Below, piece after piece: positions 23,499 through 31,431 of a stretch of DNA of 46,905 nt. Numbering within the stretch: the first letter of the stretch is position 1; each line of letters begins with the position of its first letter. This DNA is from Nonomuraea corallina (GTDB lineage Bacteria; Actinomycetota; Actinomycetes; Streptosporangiales; Streptosporangiaceae), in the NCBI RefSeq assembly GCF_027620315.1, contig NZ_JAPNNL010000036.1, positions 1 through 46,905 of the forward strand, written 5' to 3'. The notes below the pieces were generated by a model. The model saw only the letters and a list, made by a program, of their open reading frames with translations, ran no database searches and was not told the DNA's origin. Made by a program: the position numbers and the translations under genes.

Positions 23499-24255
23499 GG
23501 GCCTGGAGCGGTGGAACAGTCGCGTCCACGACAGCAGCTTCGGCTACGTCTCCACCCAGGGCGAGCCGCTGGTCGACCTGCTCGACCCGCAGCCGGGCGA
23601 GCGCGTCCTCGATCTCGGGTGCGGCACCGGGGTGCTGACCGCCCAGATCGCCTTCCGCGGCGCCGAGGTGCTGGGCATCGACGGCTCGGGCGCGATGATC
23701 GAGAAGGCGCTGGCCCAGTATCCGGGCATCACCTTCATCGTCGGCGACGCGCACGACTTCACCGTGGCCCGCCCGTACGACGCCGTCTTCTCCAACGCCG
23801 CGCTGCACTGGATGAACCGCCCGGACGCGGTGATCGCCAGCGTGCGGGAGGCGCTGCTGCCCGGCGGCCGGTTCGTCGCCGAGATGGGCGGGGCGGGCAA
23901 TTGCGCCGAGCTGACCACCGCGATGCTGACCGCCTGGCGCGAGTACGGCCTGCGCGAACCCGAGCTGCCGTGGTACTTCCCCTCCCCCGCCGAGTACGCC
24001 CGGCGGCTGGAGGCGGAAGGCTTCGTCGTGCGGCTGCTGGAGTACTTCGACCGGCCCACGCCGCTGGAGGAATGCCCAGGAGGGGCCGGGGACTGGGTGC
24101 GGATGTTCGCCCCGTCGGCGCTCGACGGGCTGGCGCCCGATCTCGTCGAACCCCTGCTCCAGCGGGTCAACGAACTCGCGGCCCCGGCGCTGCGCCGGGA
24201 ATCCGGGTGGATGGCCGACTACGTGCGCCTACGGTTTGCCGCCGTTCGACGCTGA
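23482..24255 (+). CDS. Class I SAM-dependent methyltransferase (trans-aconitate methyltransferase-like)
   Basis: A 257-residue methyltransferase. Motif I is ERVLDLGCGTGVLTAQIA (about 40-57), acidic loop LGIDGSGAMIEKAL, motif II VGDAHDF with the SNAALHWMNRPDAVI segment, and LLPGGRFVAEMGGAG. This is the pattern of Tam-like and demethylmenaquinone-like small-molecule methyltransferases. The C-terminal PRWYFPSPAEYARRLEAEGF-type region (ELPWYFPSPAEYARRLEAEGF minus its ends) is typical for Tam relatives. Start is TTG 23482, the first start after an in-frame TGA. Substrate unknown. It is immediately upstream of the candidate helicase module but its own stop overlaps the direct repeat that precedes that module. 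Confidence 0.85.
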   Translation: MRYDTPGLERWNSRVHDSSFGYVSTQGEPLVDLLDPQPGERVLDLGCGTGVLTAQIAFRGAEVLGIDGSGAMIEKALAQYPGITFIVGDAHDFTVARPYDAVFSNAALHWMNRPDAVIASVREALLPGGRFVAEMGGAGNCAELTTAMLTAWREYGLREPELPWYFPSPAEYARRLEAEGFVVRLLEYFDRPTPLEECPGGAGDWVRMFAPSALDGLAPDLVEPLLQRVNELAAPALRRESGWMADYVRLRFAAVRR

Positions 24256-24276
24256 TGCGTAGTGCAGGATGCGTAG
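24254..24276 (+). repeat. 9-bp direct repeat in front of the helicase module
   Basis: GATGCGTAG occurs twice, at 24254-24262 and 24268-24276, 14 bases start to start. The first copy overlaps the methyltransferase stop. They lie about 115-135 bases upstream of the first module gene (24389), where an operator for that module would be expected. Confidence 0.5.
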
Positions 24277-24388
24277 GGCTGTTTTGCCGGACTATGGTCT
24301 CTTCAGTGGGCGGCGAGATGACGGCACGGCGACACGGCGTCGCATGGCCCGCGACGTGGCGGCGTGAGGGGCTGGTGAACGGAACGGG

Positions 24389-26344
24389 ATGAACTTCTGC
24401 CTGAGCGACCTCGTACCACCGTTGAGGTGGAGCGACACGTCCACGATCACTTTGCTCACCGGGCAGCCGGGACTGCCCGACGCCTGGTGGCGCAGCCTGC
24501 CCATGCCGCGCGTGCTCGCGGCCATCGGCCCCGAGTCGCTGGGCGAGCTGCTCACCGAGATCGCCATCGAGCACTGGCCCGCCGCCGCCGTGGGTGACGT
24601 GCTGCCGGCGCTGCACATGCTGGACCCTGACGAGGCCGACGAGCCGTATGTGGCCATCGCGCTCGACCGGGCCGGGTCGTGGCCGGGGCTGCTGGCCCTC
24701 ACCGGCCGCGAGCTGATGGACCAGCCGTTCGTGCAGGCCCGGCCGGTGCTGACGGCGCTGTTCTCCTCCGCGCTGCTCCGCCTGTCGCCGGCCGCGCCCG
24801 TATCGGCGTCCGGCGCGGCCACCCTGGACGAGGAGACCCCGGCCCCCGCGCCCGCCTCCCACGAGCCGGCCCACCCCGTTGATCACCACCCGACGGACGG
24901 CGACCAGGAACACCACGCCGCAGAGCACCACTCAGCCGCTGCTCCGGTAGGCGAGGAGCCGGACAGCTCACCCTCCGACGGCGACGCGGCGGAGGAACGC
25001 GCCGAGGCCCACGCCGGACCTGATCGCCCCGCGCAGGACGCGGAGCGCGACGCCAAGGCCGACGCAGCCGAGGCCGACGCAGCCGAGGCCGACGACGACC
25101 CCGGCCACGAGCACCACGCCGAGGAGCCCGCCGAACCGGACCCGGTCGCGCAGAACGCCTCTCCGGGTCCTGGCCCGCAGAACGACGGACCCGGCCCGGC
25201 CGAAGAAGGGGACGGGGCGGCGGAGGGTGAGACGGAGGACGAGGAGGCGGATCTGCCGCGGCTCATCGAGGCGGCGTTCGCCCACCTGGACGACAAGAGC
25301 TGGGCCGTGGCCCAGAACCGGGTGTTCACGGATCAGCCGTCGGCCGTGGACCAGCTCGCCAAGCTGTTCGCCGTGCCGCCCACCGAGATCGCCGCCACCG
25401 AGGACCGGCTGCGCGCCATGCTGGACGAGTGGCTCGCCAGCGACGAGGCCGCCCCGTACCGGGCGCATCTGGAGGAGCTGCGGGAGAAGATCGGCCCGTC
25501 CGCTCCCAAGGAGCGGCTGATCCAGGCCGCCGACTGGCACGGGCGGGAGATCAAGGCGCTGGAGGTGCCCGCCTGGCAGTTCGTGCTGGCCACGCTGCCG
25601 GACCGGCCGCTGCCGGCGCGCAAGCCGGTGCCGCCGTCGGCGTTCAGCGCGCCGTACGGCCCGCCGCCGGCCGCTTTCGCCCCGAAGCAGCCGCCGCATC
25701 CGGGGTTGCCGCCCGGGTTCGTGCCGCCTGATCCGGTGCCGTCCCAATTCCAGGCGTTCGCCCCGGCGGTGCCGGTGCAGAGCGAGACGAACGGCGCGGG
25801 CTCCGGTGAGCAGCCGGGCAAGCCGTACCAGCCGCTCAAGGACGTCTCCCAGACCAGGCGCTGCTTCCGCCAGCCCGACGGCCGGTGGTGGCTGCGCGTG
25901 GACGTGACGGCCGAGCAGCTCTCGGGCGGCGAGTGCGCGCTGCCGACCGGGTTCGCCGCGTACCTGGGGCTGTCGCCGGGCGAGAGCAGGACGGTGCGCA
26001 GCGCCGCGGGTGAGCTGACCATGACCTGGCACGGCCGGCCGGTGCTGGAGTCGATCGACCGGCTCCTGGCGGACGTCGGCGCCAAGGAGGGCGGGCACCT
26101 GTTCCTCACGCTGTCGGACGAGGGCGTGCTGCGCGCCCGCCACCTGCCGGTGGCCGCGGCCGGAGCGGAGAAGATCACCAAGGCGCTCCGCCTGGTCGGC
26201 TACACGGCTCCGGGCGGCACCCGCGACCAGGCGGCGCGAGTGATCGCGACCCGGATCGGCATGACGGGCCCGGTCAACCTGCCGGACCTGCTCACCAGGC
26301 TCCGCGAGCGCGGGGACCGCGACCTGCTCCACCTTCTGGACTGA
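24389..26344 (+). CDS. Multi-domain putative DNA-binding protein, paralogue 1 (acidic linker, B3-like C-terminus)
   Basis: A 651-residue protein, first gene of the module. Its N-terminus (LSDLVPPLRW, then AWW at 32-34) and C-terminus (about 480-651) match the protein at 28217-30061. The C-terminal module has the phrases LPTGFAAYLGLSPGESRTV, SIDRLLADV-AKEGGHLFLT and LRERGDRDLLHLL. The strand-helix order and the LGLxPG and EGxHxFLT turns recall B3/pseudobarrel DNA-binding folds, which is pattern resemblance only. Between them is a long acidic, His/Ala/Glu/Pro-rich linker (about 145-290), then a decayed sigma-region-4-like helix-turn-helix (295-350, KLFAVPPTEIAATEDRLRAM), and a Pro-rich linker (410-480). 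The winged-helix section of the paralogue is missing. ATG 24389 is preceded by CGGAACGGG. The stop is 4 bases before the helicase start. Confidence 0.82.
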   Translation: MNFCLSDLVPPLRWSDTSTITLLTGQPGLPDAWWRSLPMPRVLAAIGPESLGELLTEIAIEHWPAAAVGDVLPALHMLDPDEADEPYVAIALDRAGSWPGLLALTGRELMDQPFVQARPVLTALFSSALLRLSPAAPVSASGAATLDEETPAPAPASHEPAHPVDHHPTDGDQEHHAAEHHSAAAPVGEEPDSSPSDGDAAEERAEAHAGPDRPAQDAERDAKADAAEADAAEADDDPGHEHHAEEPAEPDPVAQNASPGPGPQNDGPGPAEEGDGAAEGETEDEEADLPRLIEAAFAHLDDKSWAVAQNRVFTDQPSAVDQLAKLFAVPPTEIAATEDRLRAMLDEWLASDEAAPYRAHLEELREKIGPSAPKERLIQAADWHGREIKALEVPAWQFVLATLPDRPLPARKPVPPSAFSAPYGPPPAAFAPKQPPHPGLPPGFVPPDPVPSQFQAFAPAVPVQSETNGAGSGEQPGKPYQPLKDVSQTRRCFRQPDGRWWLRVDVTAEQLSGGECALPTGFAAYLGLSPGESRTVRSAAGELTMTWHGRPVLESIDRLLADVGAKEGGHLFLTLSDEGVLRARHLPVAAAGAEKITKALRLVGYTAPGGTRDQAARVIATRIGMTGPVNLPDLLTRLRERGDRDLLHLLD

Positions 26345-26348
26345 TGCC

Positions 26349-28169
26349 GTGCCGCGGCTCGCGATCGGCCCTGAGTTTCCCAGGGAGCTCGGCGCACTGG
26401 CTCAGCCGGTGCGCAGGGACGTCGTGGTCGCGCTGAGGCGGTTCCTCGCGAACGTGGCGGGCGCCCCGCACCCCGAGTCGGTCAGGGGCGCCAGGGACGC
26501 GCGGGTGGCGACGCTCCGGCTGGCCGAGGGCCGGCGGGGGGTGGTGGTGCGCCGGCGGGACGTCTATTGGCTGCGCACCGTGCTGCCCGACCCGGAGGCC
26601 TGGTCGTACGCGGCCCGGCACCGTTACGGCGTCAACCCGGTGCTCGGCGTGGTCGAGGAGTGGGACGCCGAGTCGCTGGAGCGGATCGAGCCGGCGTTAC
26701 GCAGGTCGGCGGGCGGCTCCCGGCTGTTCGAGGCGATCTGCGACGGCGACCTGCTGGCGCTCGGCATCGACGTGCGTGCGCTGCCGCTGGTCCGGCTCAT
26801 CACCACCGAGGCGGACGTGGCCGCGCTGGAGCCGCTGCTGCCGCCCACCCAGTACGTGCCGCTGGCGGTGCTGGCCAGGGGCGGCACGCTGGCCGAGGCG
26901 TGGCGGGAGCTGGACGGCTGCCGCGCCTTCGAGGAGGATCCCGAGGAGCGGGTCGACCCGGAGGACTTCCACCGGGCGCTGCTGCGCAGCCCTGACCGGG
27001 CCGCGTTCGCCGCCGACAGGGCGGAGCTGGACCGGCTGCTGACGGAGCCGGGCTGGTGGGTCTTCCCGCACCCGCCGCAGCACCGGCTGGCCAGGGCCCG
27101 CTACGACCATCCGGTGCTGGTGGTGGGCGGGTCCGGCACCGGCAAGACGGCGGTCGCGCTGCGCCGCGCCGCCCACCTGGCGGCGCACGGCAGCGGGCCG
27201 GTGCTGCTGGTGACGTTCTCGCAGGGGCTCTGCGACGAGCTGTCCGGCCGGCTCGACCGGCTGATCCAGGACGAGCTCGTACGCAAGCGCATCGAGGTGG
27301 ACAACCCGGAGCGGCTGGCGATGCGGCTCGTGGCCCAGGCGGAGGGGCGTCGCCCGGCGCTGGTCGGGCCGGGCGCGCGGACCATGGACGAGCTGATCGA
27401 CGAGGCCCGCCTGCTGCTGTCGAGGGAGACCGGCGACCTGCTCGACGACGTCGAACCGGGGCGCAAGCCGTACCGGCACATCGTGGTGGACGAGGGGCAG
27501 GACGTCAGCCCGGCGCAGTGGCGGCTGCTGCGGGCGGCGGCGCCGCGCGCGGCCGACGACCTGTTCATCGTGGGCGACCCGCACCAGCGCGTCACCGACA
27601 CGCGGGTGACGCTCGCCGCCGTGGGCATTCCGGCCATCCAGTTCTCGCTCAAGGTCTCCCACCGGTTGTCGCGTGAGGTGCTGGCGTTCGCGGTCCGGGT
27701 GCGCGGCGGGGGGCCGGCCGACGGGCTGGTCAAGGGCATGTCGGCGCTGTACGGTTTCCGGTCGGCGCGGTTCGGGTCGCGGCCGGTGGTCCGCGGGTAC
27801 GCGAGCGCGGAGGCGGAGCTGGCCGGTCTGGCGCACACCGTCGCCGCCTGGCTGGACGAGGGCGTGCCCGCCGACGCGATCGCGGTGGGGGCGCGCAACC
27901 AGGAGCTGGTCCGGGCCGCCAAGCGGACGCTGCGTGACGTGCCCGTGCGGGTGTCGACGTTCGCCGGTCTCAAGGGGCTGGAGTTCGAGCGGGTGGCGCT
28001 CATCGGGGTGGCCGAGGGCGTCGTGCCGGAGCGGCCTCCCGAGGAGCCCGGCGCCCGGGCGCGCGCGCTGCAGCGGGAACGGAGCATGCTGTACGTGGCC
28101 TGCACCCGGGCCCGGTCGATGCTCTATATCTCTCATTCCGGACGAGGGAGCCCTTTTCTGTCCTTCTGA
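26349..28169 (+). CDS. SF1 (UvrD/Rep-like) helicase with N-terminal RelE-like domain
   Basis: A 606-residue protein starting at GTG 26349. Residues about 1-105 resemble the ParE/RelE toxin fold as it occurs at the front of some UvrD-like helicases: RDVVVALRRFLANV, ARDARVATLRLAEGRRGVVV, VYWLRTVLPDPEAW and a final VEEWDAE. The SF1 core follows: Walker A GGSGTGKT (260-267), Walker B VVDEGQD (379-385), motif III GDPHQR (409-414), SHRLSREV (437-444), STFAGLKGLEF (536-546) and YVACTRAR (582-589). All key SF1 motifs are present, so ATPase and translocase activity is likely. It is shorter than UvrD (about 720) because subdomains 1B and 2B are small. It lies 4 bases downstream of paralogue 1 and 47 bases upstream of paralogue 2. 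The cellular role is unknown. Confidence 0.88.
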   Translation: MPRLAIGPEFPRELGALAQPVRRDVVVALRRFLANVAGAPHPESVRGARDARVATLRLAEGRRGVVVRRRDVYWLRTVLPDPEAWSYAARHRYGVNPVLGVVEEWDAESLERIEPALRRSAGGSRLFEAICDGDLLALGIDVRALPLVRLITTEADVAALEPLLPPTQYVPLAVLARGGTLAEAWRELDGCRAFEEDPEERVDPEDFHRALLRSPDRAAFAADRAELDRLLTEPGWWVFPHPPQHRLARARYDHPVLVVGGSGTGKTAVALRRAAHLAAHGSGPVLLVTFSQGLCDELSGRLDRLIQDELVRKRIEVDNPERLAMRLVAQAEGRRPALVGPGARTMDELIDEARLLLSRETGDLLDDVEPGRKPYRHIVVDEGQDVSPAQWRLLRAAAPRAADDLFIVGDPHQRVTDTRVTLAAVGIPAIQFSLKVSHRLSREVLAFAVRVRGGGPADGLVKGMSALYGFRSARFGSRPVVRGYASAEAELAGLAHTVAAWLDEGVPADAIAVGARNQELVRAAKRTLRDVPVRVSTFAGLKGLEFERVALIGVAEGVVPERPPEEPGARARALQRERSMLYVACTRARSMLYISHSGRGSPFLSF

Positions 28170-28216
28170 TCACATAGTCTGAACTGCGGATATCTATCGT
28201 TGCCGGTTGGACCCCA

Positions 28217-30061
28217 ATGAACCTCAGCTTGAGCGACATCGCGCCACCACTGCGGTGGACCGCACCTGGTCAGATCGCACCGATCGCGGAAGAGTCACAG
28301 CTGCCCGAGGCGTGGTGGCAGGCGATCCCGTTCGACCGGGCGTGCGCCATCGTGGGCACCCAGGCCGTGGCGGGCCGGCTCGCCGACCTCGCCGTTGCCT
28401 TCTGGGGGCATCTGGTGCTGGGCGACATCCTGCCCCTGCTGCGCTTCTCCGACCCCGCCGAGGCCGAGCGGACGCCGGAGACGCTCGGCAAGGACGTGGT
28501 GCAGAAACTGTTCAGCGGCGTGTTCGACCGGCTGCTGGAGCCGGCCACGACCGCCGTGCCCGGTCCGGTCCAGCAGGACAAGCCGCTGCCGGAGCTGATC
28601 GACGGCGTGTTCGCGACGCTGGACGAGCGGCAGCGGGCCATCGCCCGTGACCGGCTGTACGCGGCCGACCGGGCCACGCTGGACGAGCTGGCCCAGCGCT
28701 TCTCGGTGACCAGGGAGCGCATCCGGCAGATCGAGCGCGACCTGCGCGACCACGTGGAGCTGTGGCTGGGCGGGCCGGAGGCGGCGGCGCTGGTCGCGCA
28801 CGTCACCTGGCTGCGCGGCCGGCTCGGCTCCGCCGCGCCCGCCGACGACCTGACGGCCGCCGTGCCGTGGCACCGGGCCGAGCTGCGCACGCTGGGCATC
28901 CCGGCCTGGCGGTTCGTGCGCACGCTGCTGACCGGCTACGAGCAGGCCGACGGCTGGCTGGTCGCGGGCGGCGCCGACGACCTGCGGGAGAAGACCCGCC
29001 AGTTGTTCGCCGACGGGCCGCACCCGCTCACCGAGGCGGTGACCATGGTGGCCCAGCTCGGCGTCCGCGAGGACGTGGCGGAGCGGTGGATCCTCGCCGT
29101 GCCGCAGCTGCGGGTGCTCGACGGGCACGTGGTGCCGTGGCCGCGCAGCATCAACGACAAGGCGGAGGCGGTGCTGGCGGTCTCGGGCAAGCCGCTGGCC
29201 CCGGAGGAGATCCAGGAACGCATCGGCGAGGACTACAGCCTGGTCGGCATCCGCAACCAGCTCACCGCCGACGACCGGTTCCTGCGGCTCGACCGCAACA
29301 AGTACGGCCTGACCCGCTGGGGCGGCGAGGAGTACCTCGGCATCAGGGAGATGATCGTCAGGGAGATCGAGCGGGCCGGCGGCGAGGCCCCGGTCAACAC
29401 GATCGTGACCAACCTGACCTCCCGCTACGACGTCAGCGAGAGCTCGGTGCGCGCCTACTCGGGCGGCCCCGGGTTCGAGCGCAGCCAGCGCGGCTGGATC
29501 CGGGTCGCGGGCACCTCCCCCACCGGGGAGGGCGGCTCGTACCAGCCCCGCAGGGACGTCTCGGAGACCCGGCGCAGCTTCCGCAGCCGTGACGGGCGCT
29601 GGTGGCACCGGGTGGACGTGAACGCCGAGCACCTGCGCGGCTCCGGCTCGCCGCTGCCGACCGGGTTCGCCGCGCACCTGGGCATGGCGCCCGGCGGGTC
29701 GCTCACCGCCTCGTCGCCCTCCGGCGACGTGGTCATCAGCTGGCACAACCAGCCGACGATGGGCTCGATCCGCAACGTGCTCGCCGACTTCAAGGCGAGC
29801 GAGGGCGACCACGTGTTCCTCACCGTCTCCGACGGCGGCGAGCTGCTCACCCGCTACCTGCCGGCGGCCCCTCCCGGGATGCCGCCGCTGAACCGGGCTC
29901 TCTACCTCATCGGCTACACCGCGCCGGTGACCTCCGAGCTGGAAGGGCTGCGGCTGATCGGCGCGCGGGTGGGGCTGCCCGAGACGGCGACCCGCGAGGA
30001 GGTTCTCGCCCGGCTGCGCGAGCGGGGCGACCGCGACATCCTCGGCTTCCTCGGAGGATGA
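28217..30061 (+). CDS. Sigma-region-4-like / HARE-HTH-like DNA-binding protein, paralogue 2
   Basis: A 614-residue protein. The N-terminus LSDIAPPLRW and AWW (32-34) match paralogue 1. Residues about 130-183 form a clear sigma-70 region-4-type helix-turn-helix (TLDELAQRFSVTRERIRQIE). Residues about 312-368 resemble the HARE-HTH winged helix found in RNA polymerase delta and some restriction systems (AEAVLAVSGKPLAPEEIQER, then DRFLRLDRNKYGLTRWG). A second winged-helix-like unit follows at 374-430. The C-terminal module (442-614) again has the B3-like pattern LPTGFAAHLGMAPGGSLT, EGDHVFLTVSDGG and LRERGDRDILGFL. All these units usually bind DNA. No nuclease or ATPase motif was seen. Function unknown; it probably works with the helicase. 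Start ATG 28217. Confidence 0.85.
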   Translation: MNLSLSDIAPPLRWTAPGQIAPIAEESQLPEAWWQAIPFDRACAIVGTQAVAGRLADLAVAFWGHLVLGDILPLLRFSDPAEAERTPETLGKDVVQKLFSGVFDRLLEPATTAVPGPVQQDKPLPELIDGVFATLDERQRAIARDRLYAADRATLDELAQRFSVTRERIRQIERDLRDHVELWLGGPEAAALVAHVTWLRGRLGSAAPADDLTAAVPWHRAELRTLGIPAWRFVRTLLTGYEQADGWLVAGGADDLREKTRQLFADGPHPLTEAVTMVAQLGVREDVAERWILAVPQLRVLDGHVVPWPRSINDKAEAVLAVSGKPLAPEEIQERIGEDYSLVGIRNQLTADDRFLRLDRNKYGLTRWGGEEYLGIREMIVREIERAGGEAPVNTIVTNLTSRYDVSESSVRAYSGGPGFERSQRGWIRVAGTSPTGEGGSYQPRRDVSETRRSFRSRDGRWWHRVDVNAEHLRGSGSPLPTGFAAHLGMAPGGSLTASSPSGDVVISWHNQPTMGSIRNVLADFKASEGDHVFLTVSDGGELLTRYLPAAPPGMPPLNRALYLIGYTAPVTSELEGLRLIGARVGLPETATREEVLARLRERGDRDILGFLGG

Positions 30062-30077
30062 CGGCTAGGGTCGAGGG

Positions 30078-31178
30078 ATGCTGCGGATCTACGACACGCG
30101 CACCCGGCAGGTCGAGGAGATCGCGCCCGCCCGCGGGCTGCGGATGTACGCCTGCGCGCCGCCCGTCCACCGCCGGGCCCACCTCGGCGACCTGCGCCAG
30201 GCGCTGCTGTCCGACCTGATCCGCCGGGTCCTGGAACGGCACCGCGTGCGGATGGTGGTCTGCCGCGCCGGCGACGACGCCGGTCACCCGGCCCAGGAGT
30301 CCGAGGCGTTCGCCCGCGACGCCGCGGCGCTCAACCTGCGCCCGCCGGAGCAGTCCCCCCGCGCCGCCGACCACGCCGACCAGCTGCTCGGGCTGATCGC
30401 CAGGCTGGTCGAACAGGGGCACGCGCACGTCGCCGACGGCCGCGTGGTCTTCGACGCCGCGACCTCTCCCTCGTACGGCGAGCTGTCGGGAGGCGACAGC
30501 CCGGACGGCCCGGACAGCCCGGACGGCCCGGACGGCGCGGCGGGCTGGGAGCTGTGGCGGCCCGCGGACGGCGAGGCGGCGTGGGACTCCCCCTGGGGCC
30601 GCGGCCTGCCGGGGCCGGACGTCGCCTGCTCGGCTCTGGCACTGCGGCTGCTGGGCGAGCGGATCGACATCCTGACCGGCGGCGCCGAGCTGATCTCACC
30701 GCACCACGAGGCCGTGCGCGCCCAGGCGGACGCGGTGACCGGGCACGAGGTGGTGCGGCACTGGGTCCACGGAGCGGGCCTGCTGGCAGAGGGCGGCGAG
30801 CCGCCGGAGCTCTCCGCCGTGACGGACGACGGGATCGACCCGCTGGCGGTGCGCCTGGCGTTCCTGGAGCACCACTACCGCCGCCCCCTGGACCTCTCCC
30901 CGGCCGCGCTGCGGGCGGCCGACGCGACCGTGCGCCGCTGGCGTGCCCGGGTGGCCGAGTGGTCGGAGTCGCCGAGCGCGCCGATGGCCGCCGCGCACGT
31001 CGAGCGGGCCGAGTCGGCGCTCGACGACGACCTCGACACCCCGGCGGCGCTGCGCGTCCTGGCCGAGCTGGAGCAGGACGCGTCGGTGCCGCCGGGCGCG
31101 AAGTTCGAGTCGTTCGTGCACCTGGACCAGGTGCTGGCTCTCGACCTGCCCGCCGACATCGGCAGGCCCCGGCCCTGA
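30078..31178 (+). CDS. Cysteinyl-tRNA synthetase-like protein lacking KMSKS
   Basis: A 366-residue class I aminoacyl-tRNA-synthetase-like protein of the CysRS/MshC type. Retained landmarks are MYACAPPVHRRAHLGDLRQAL (Cys26 and the HIGH equivalent HLGD at 35-38), DVACSALALRLLGERIDIL (Cys184), and SPHHEAVRAQ (His209, His210, Glu211), corresponding to part of the CysRS zinc and cysteine site. The loop after WVHGAGLLAEGGEPP should carry KMSKS but reads ELSAVTDD, so the second ATP motif is lost. A short Asp/Gly/Pro repeat (139-153) replaces part of the connective domain. It therefore looks like a non-canonical or inactive paralogue. MshC itself, the other close relative, keeps KMSKS. ATG 30078 is preceded by GAGGG and starts 16 bases after paralogue 2. 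Confidence 0.82.
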   Translation: MLRIYDTRTRQVEEIAPARGLRMYACAPPVHRRAHLGDLRQALLSDLIRRVLERHRVRMVVCRAGDDAGHPAQESEAFARDAAALNLRPPEQSPRAADHADQLLGLIARLVEQGHAHVADGRVVFDAATSPSYGELSGGDSPDGPDSPDGPDGAAGWELWRPADGEAAWDSPWGRGLPGPDVACSALALRLLGERIDILTGGAELISPHHEAVRAQADAVTGHEVVRHWVHGAGLLAEGGEPPELSAVTDDGIDPLAVRLAFLEHHYRRPLDLSPAALRAADATVRRWRARVAEWSESPSAPMAAAHVERAESALDDDLDTPAALRVLAELEQDASVPPGAKFESFVHLDQVLALDLPADIGRPRP

Positions 31179-31180
31179 GG

Positions 31181-31245
31181 TCCCGCGGCCAGGAGCGGTC
31201 GCGGGAAGGGGTCGGGCGGACGGCATGGCAGGAGCCGTCCGCCCG
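31181..31245 (+). terminator. Double hairpin terminator after the CysRS-like gene
   Basis: First stem TCCCGCG (31181-31187) with CGCGGGA (31200-31206). Second, stronger stem CGGGCGGACGGC (31213-31224) with GCCGTCCGCCCG (31234-31245): 12 perfect pairs and a 9-base loop. The first begins two bases after the stop codon, so the module very likely ends here. Confidence 0.75.
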
Positions 31246-31431
31246 GGTGGCGCCGTCCTGAAGCGGGGGTGTGGACGGTAGCGCGCCATGCGCACGATAA
31301 GCAGGTCCCGGGTTGCGTCCGGGTTGCGACCTGTCCCCTCGTGGCCGGACGATGACGTGCGGTGATGGCGGCGAGAGCAGTGGACAAAGGCTGCCAAACT
31401 GGGTGCCAGCGTGCGCAAGATGGAGGTTTAC
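31246..31431 (+). promoter_or_regulatory. Promoter region of the penicillin-acylase-type gene
   Basis: Non-coding gap between the double terminator and the acylase start. It contains a 10-base near-repeat (CGGGTTGCG at 31308-31316 and 31320-31328) and a TGGACA-like element at 31381-31386. No confident -10 was found. A Shine-Dalgarno GGAGG at 31422-31426, five bases before GTG 31432, decides the start. Confidence 0.4.
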
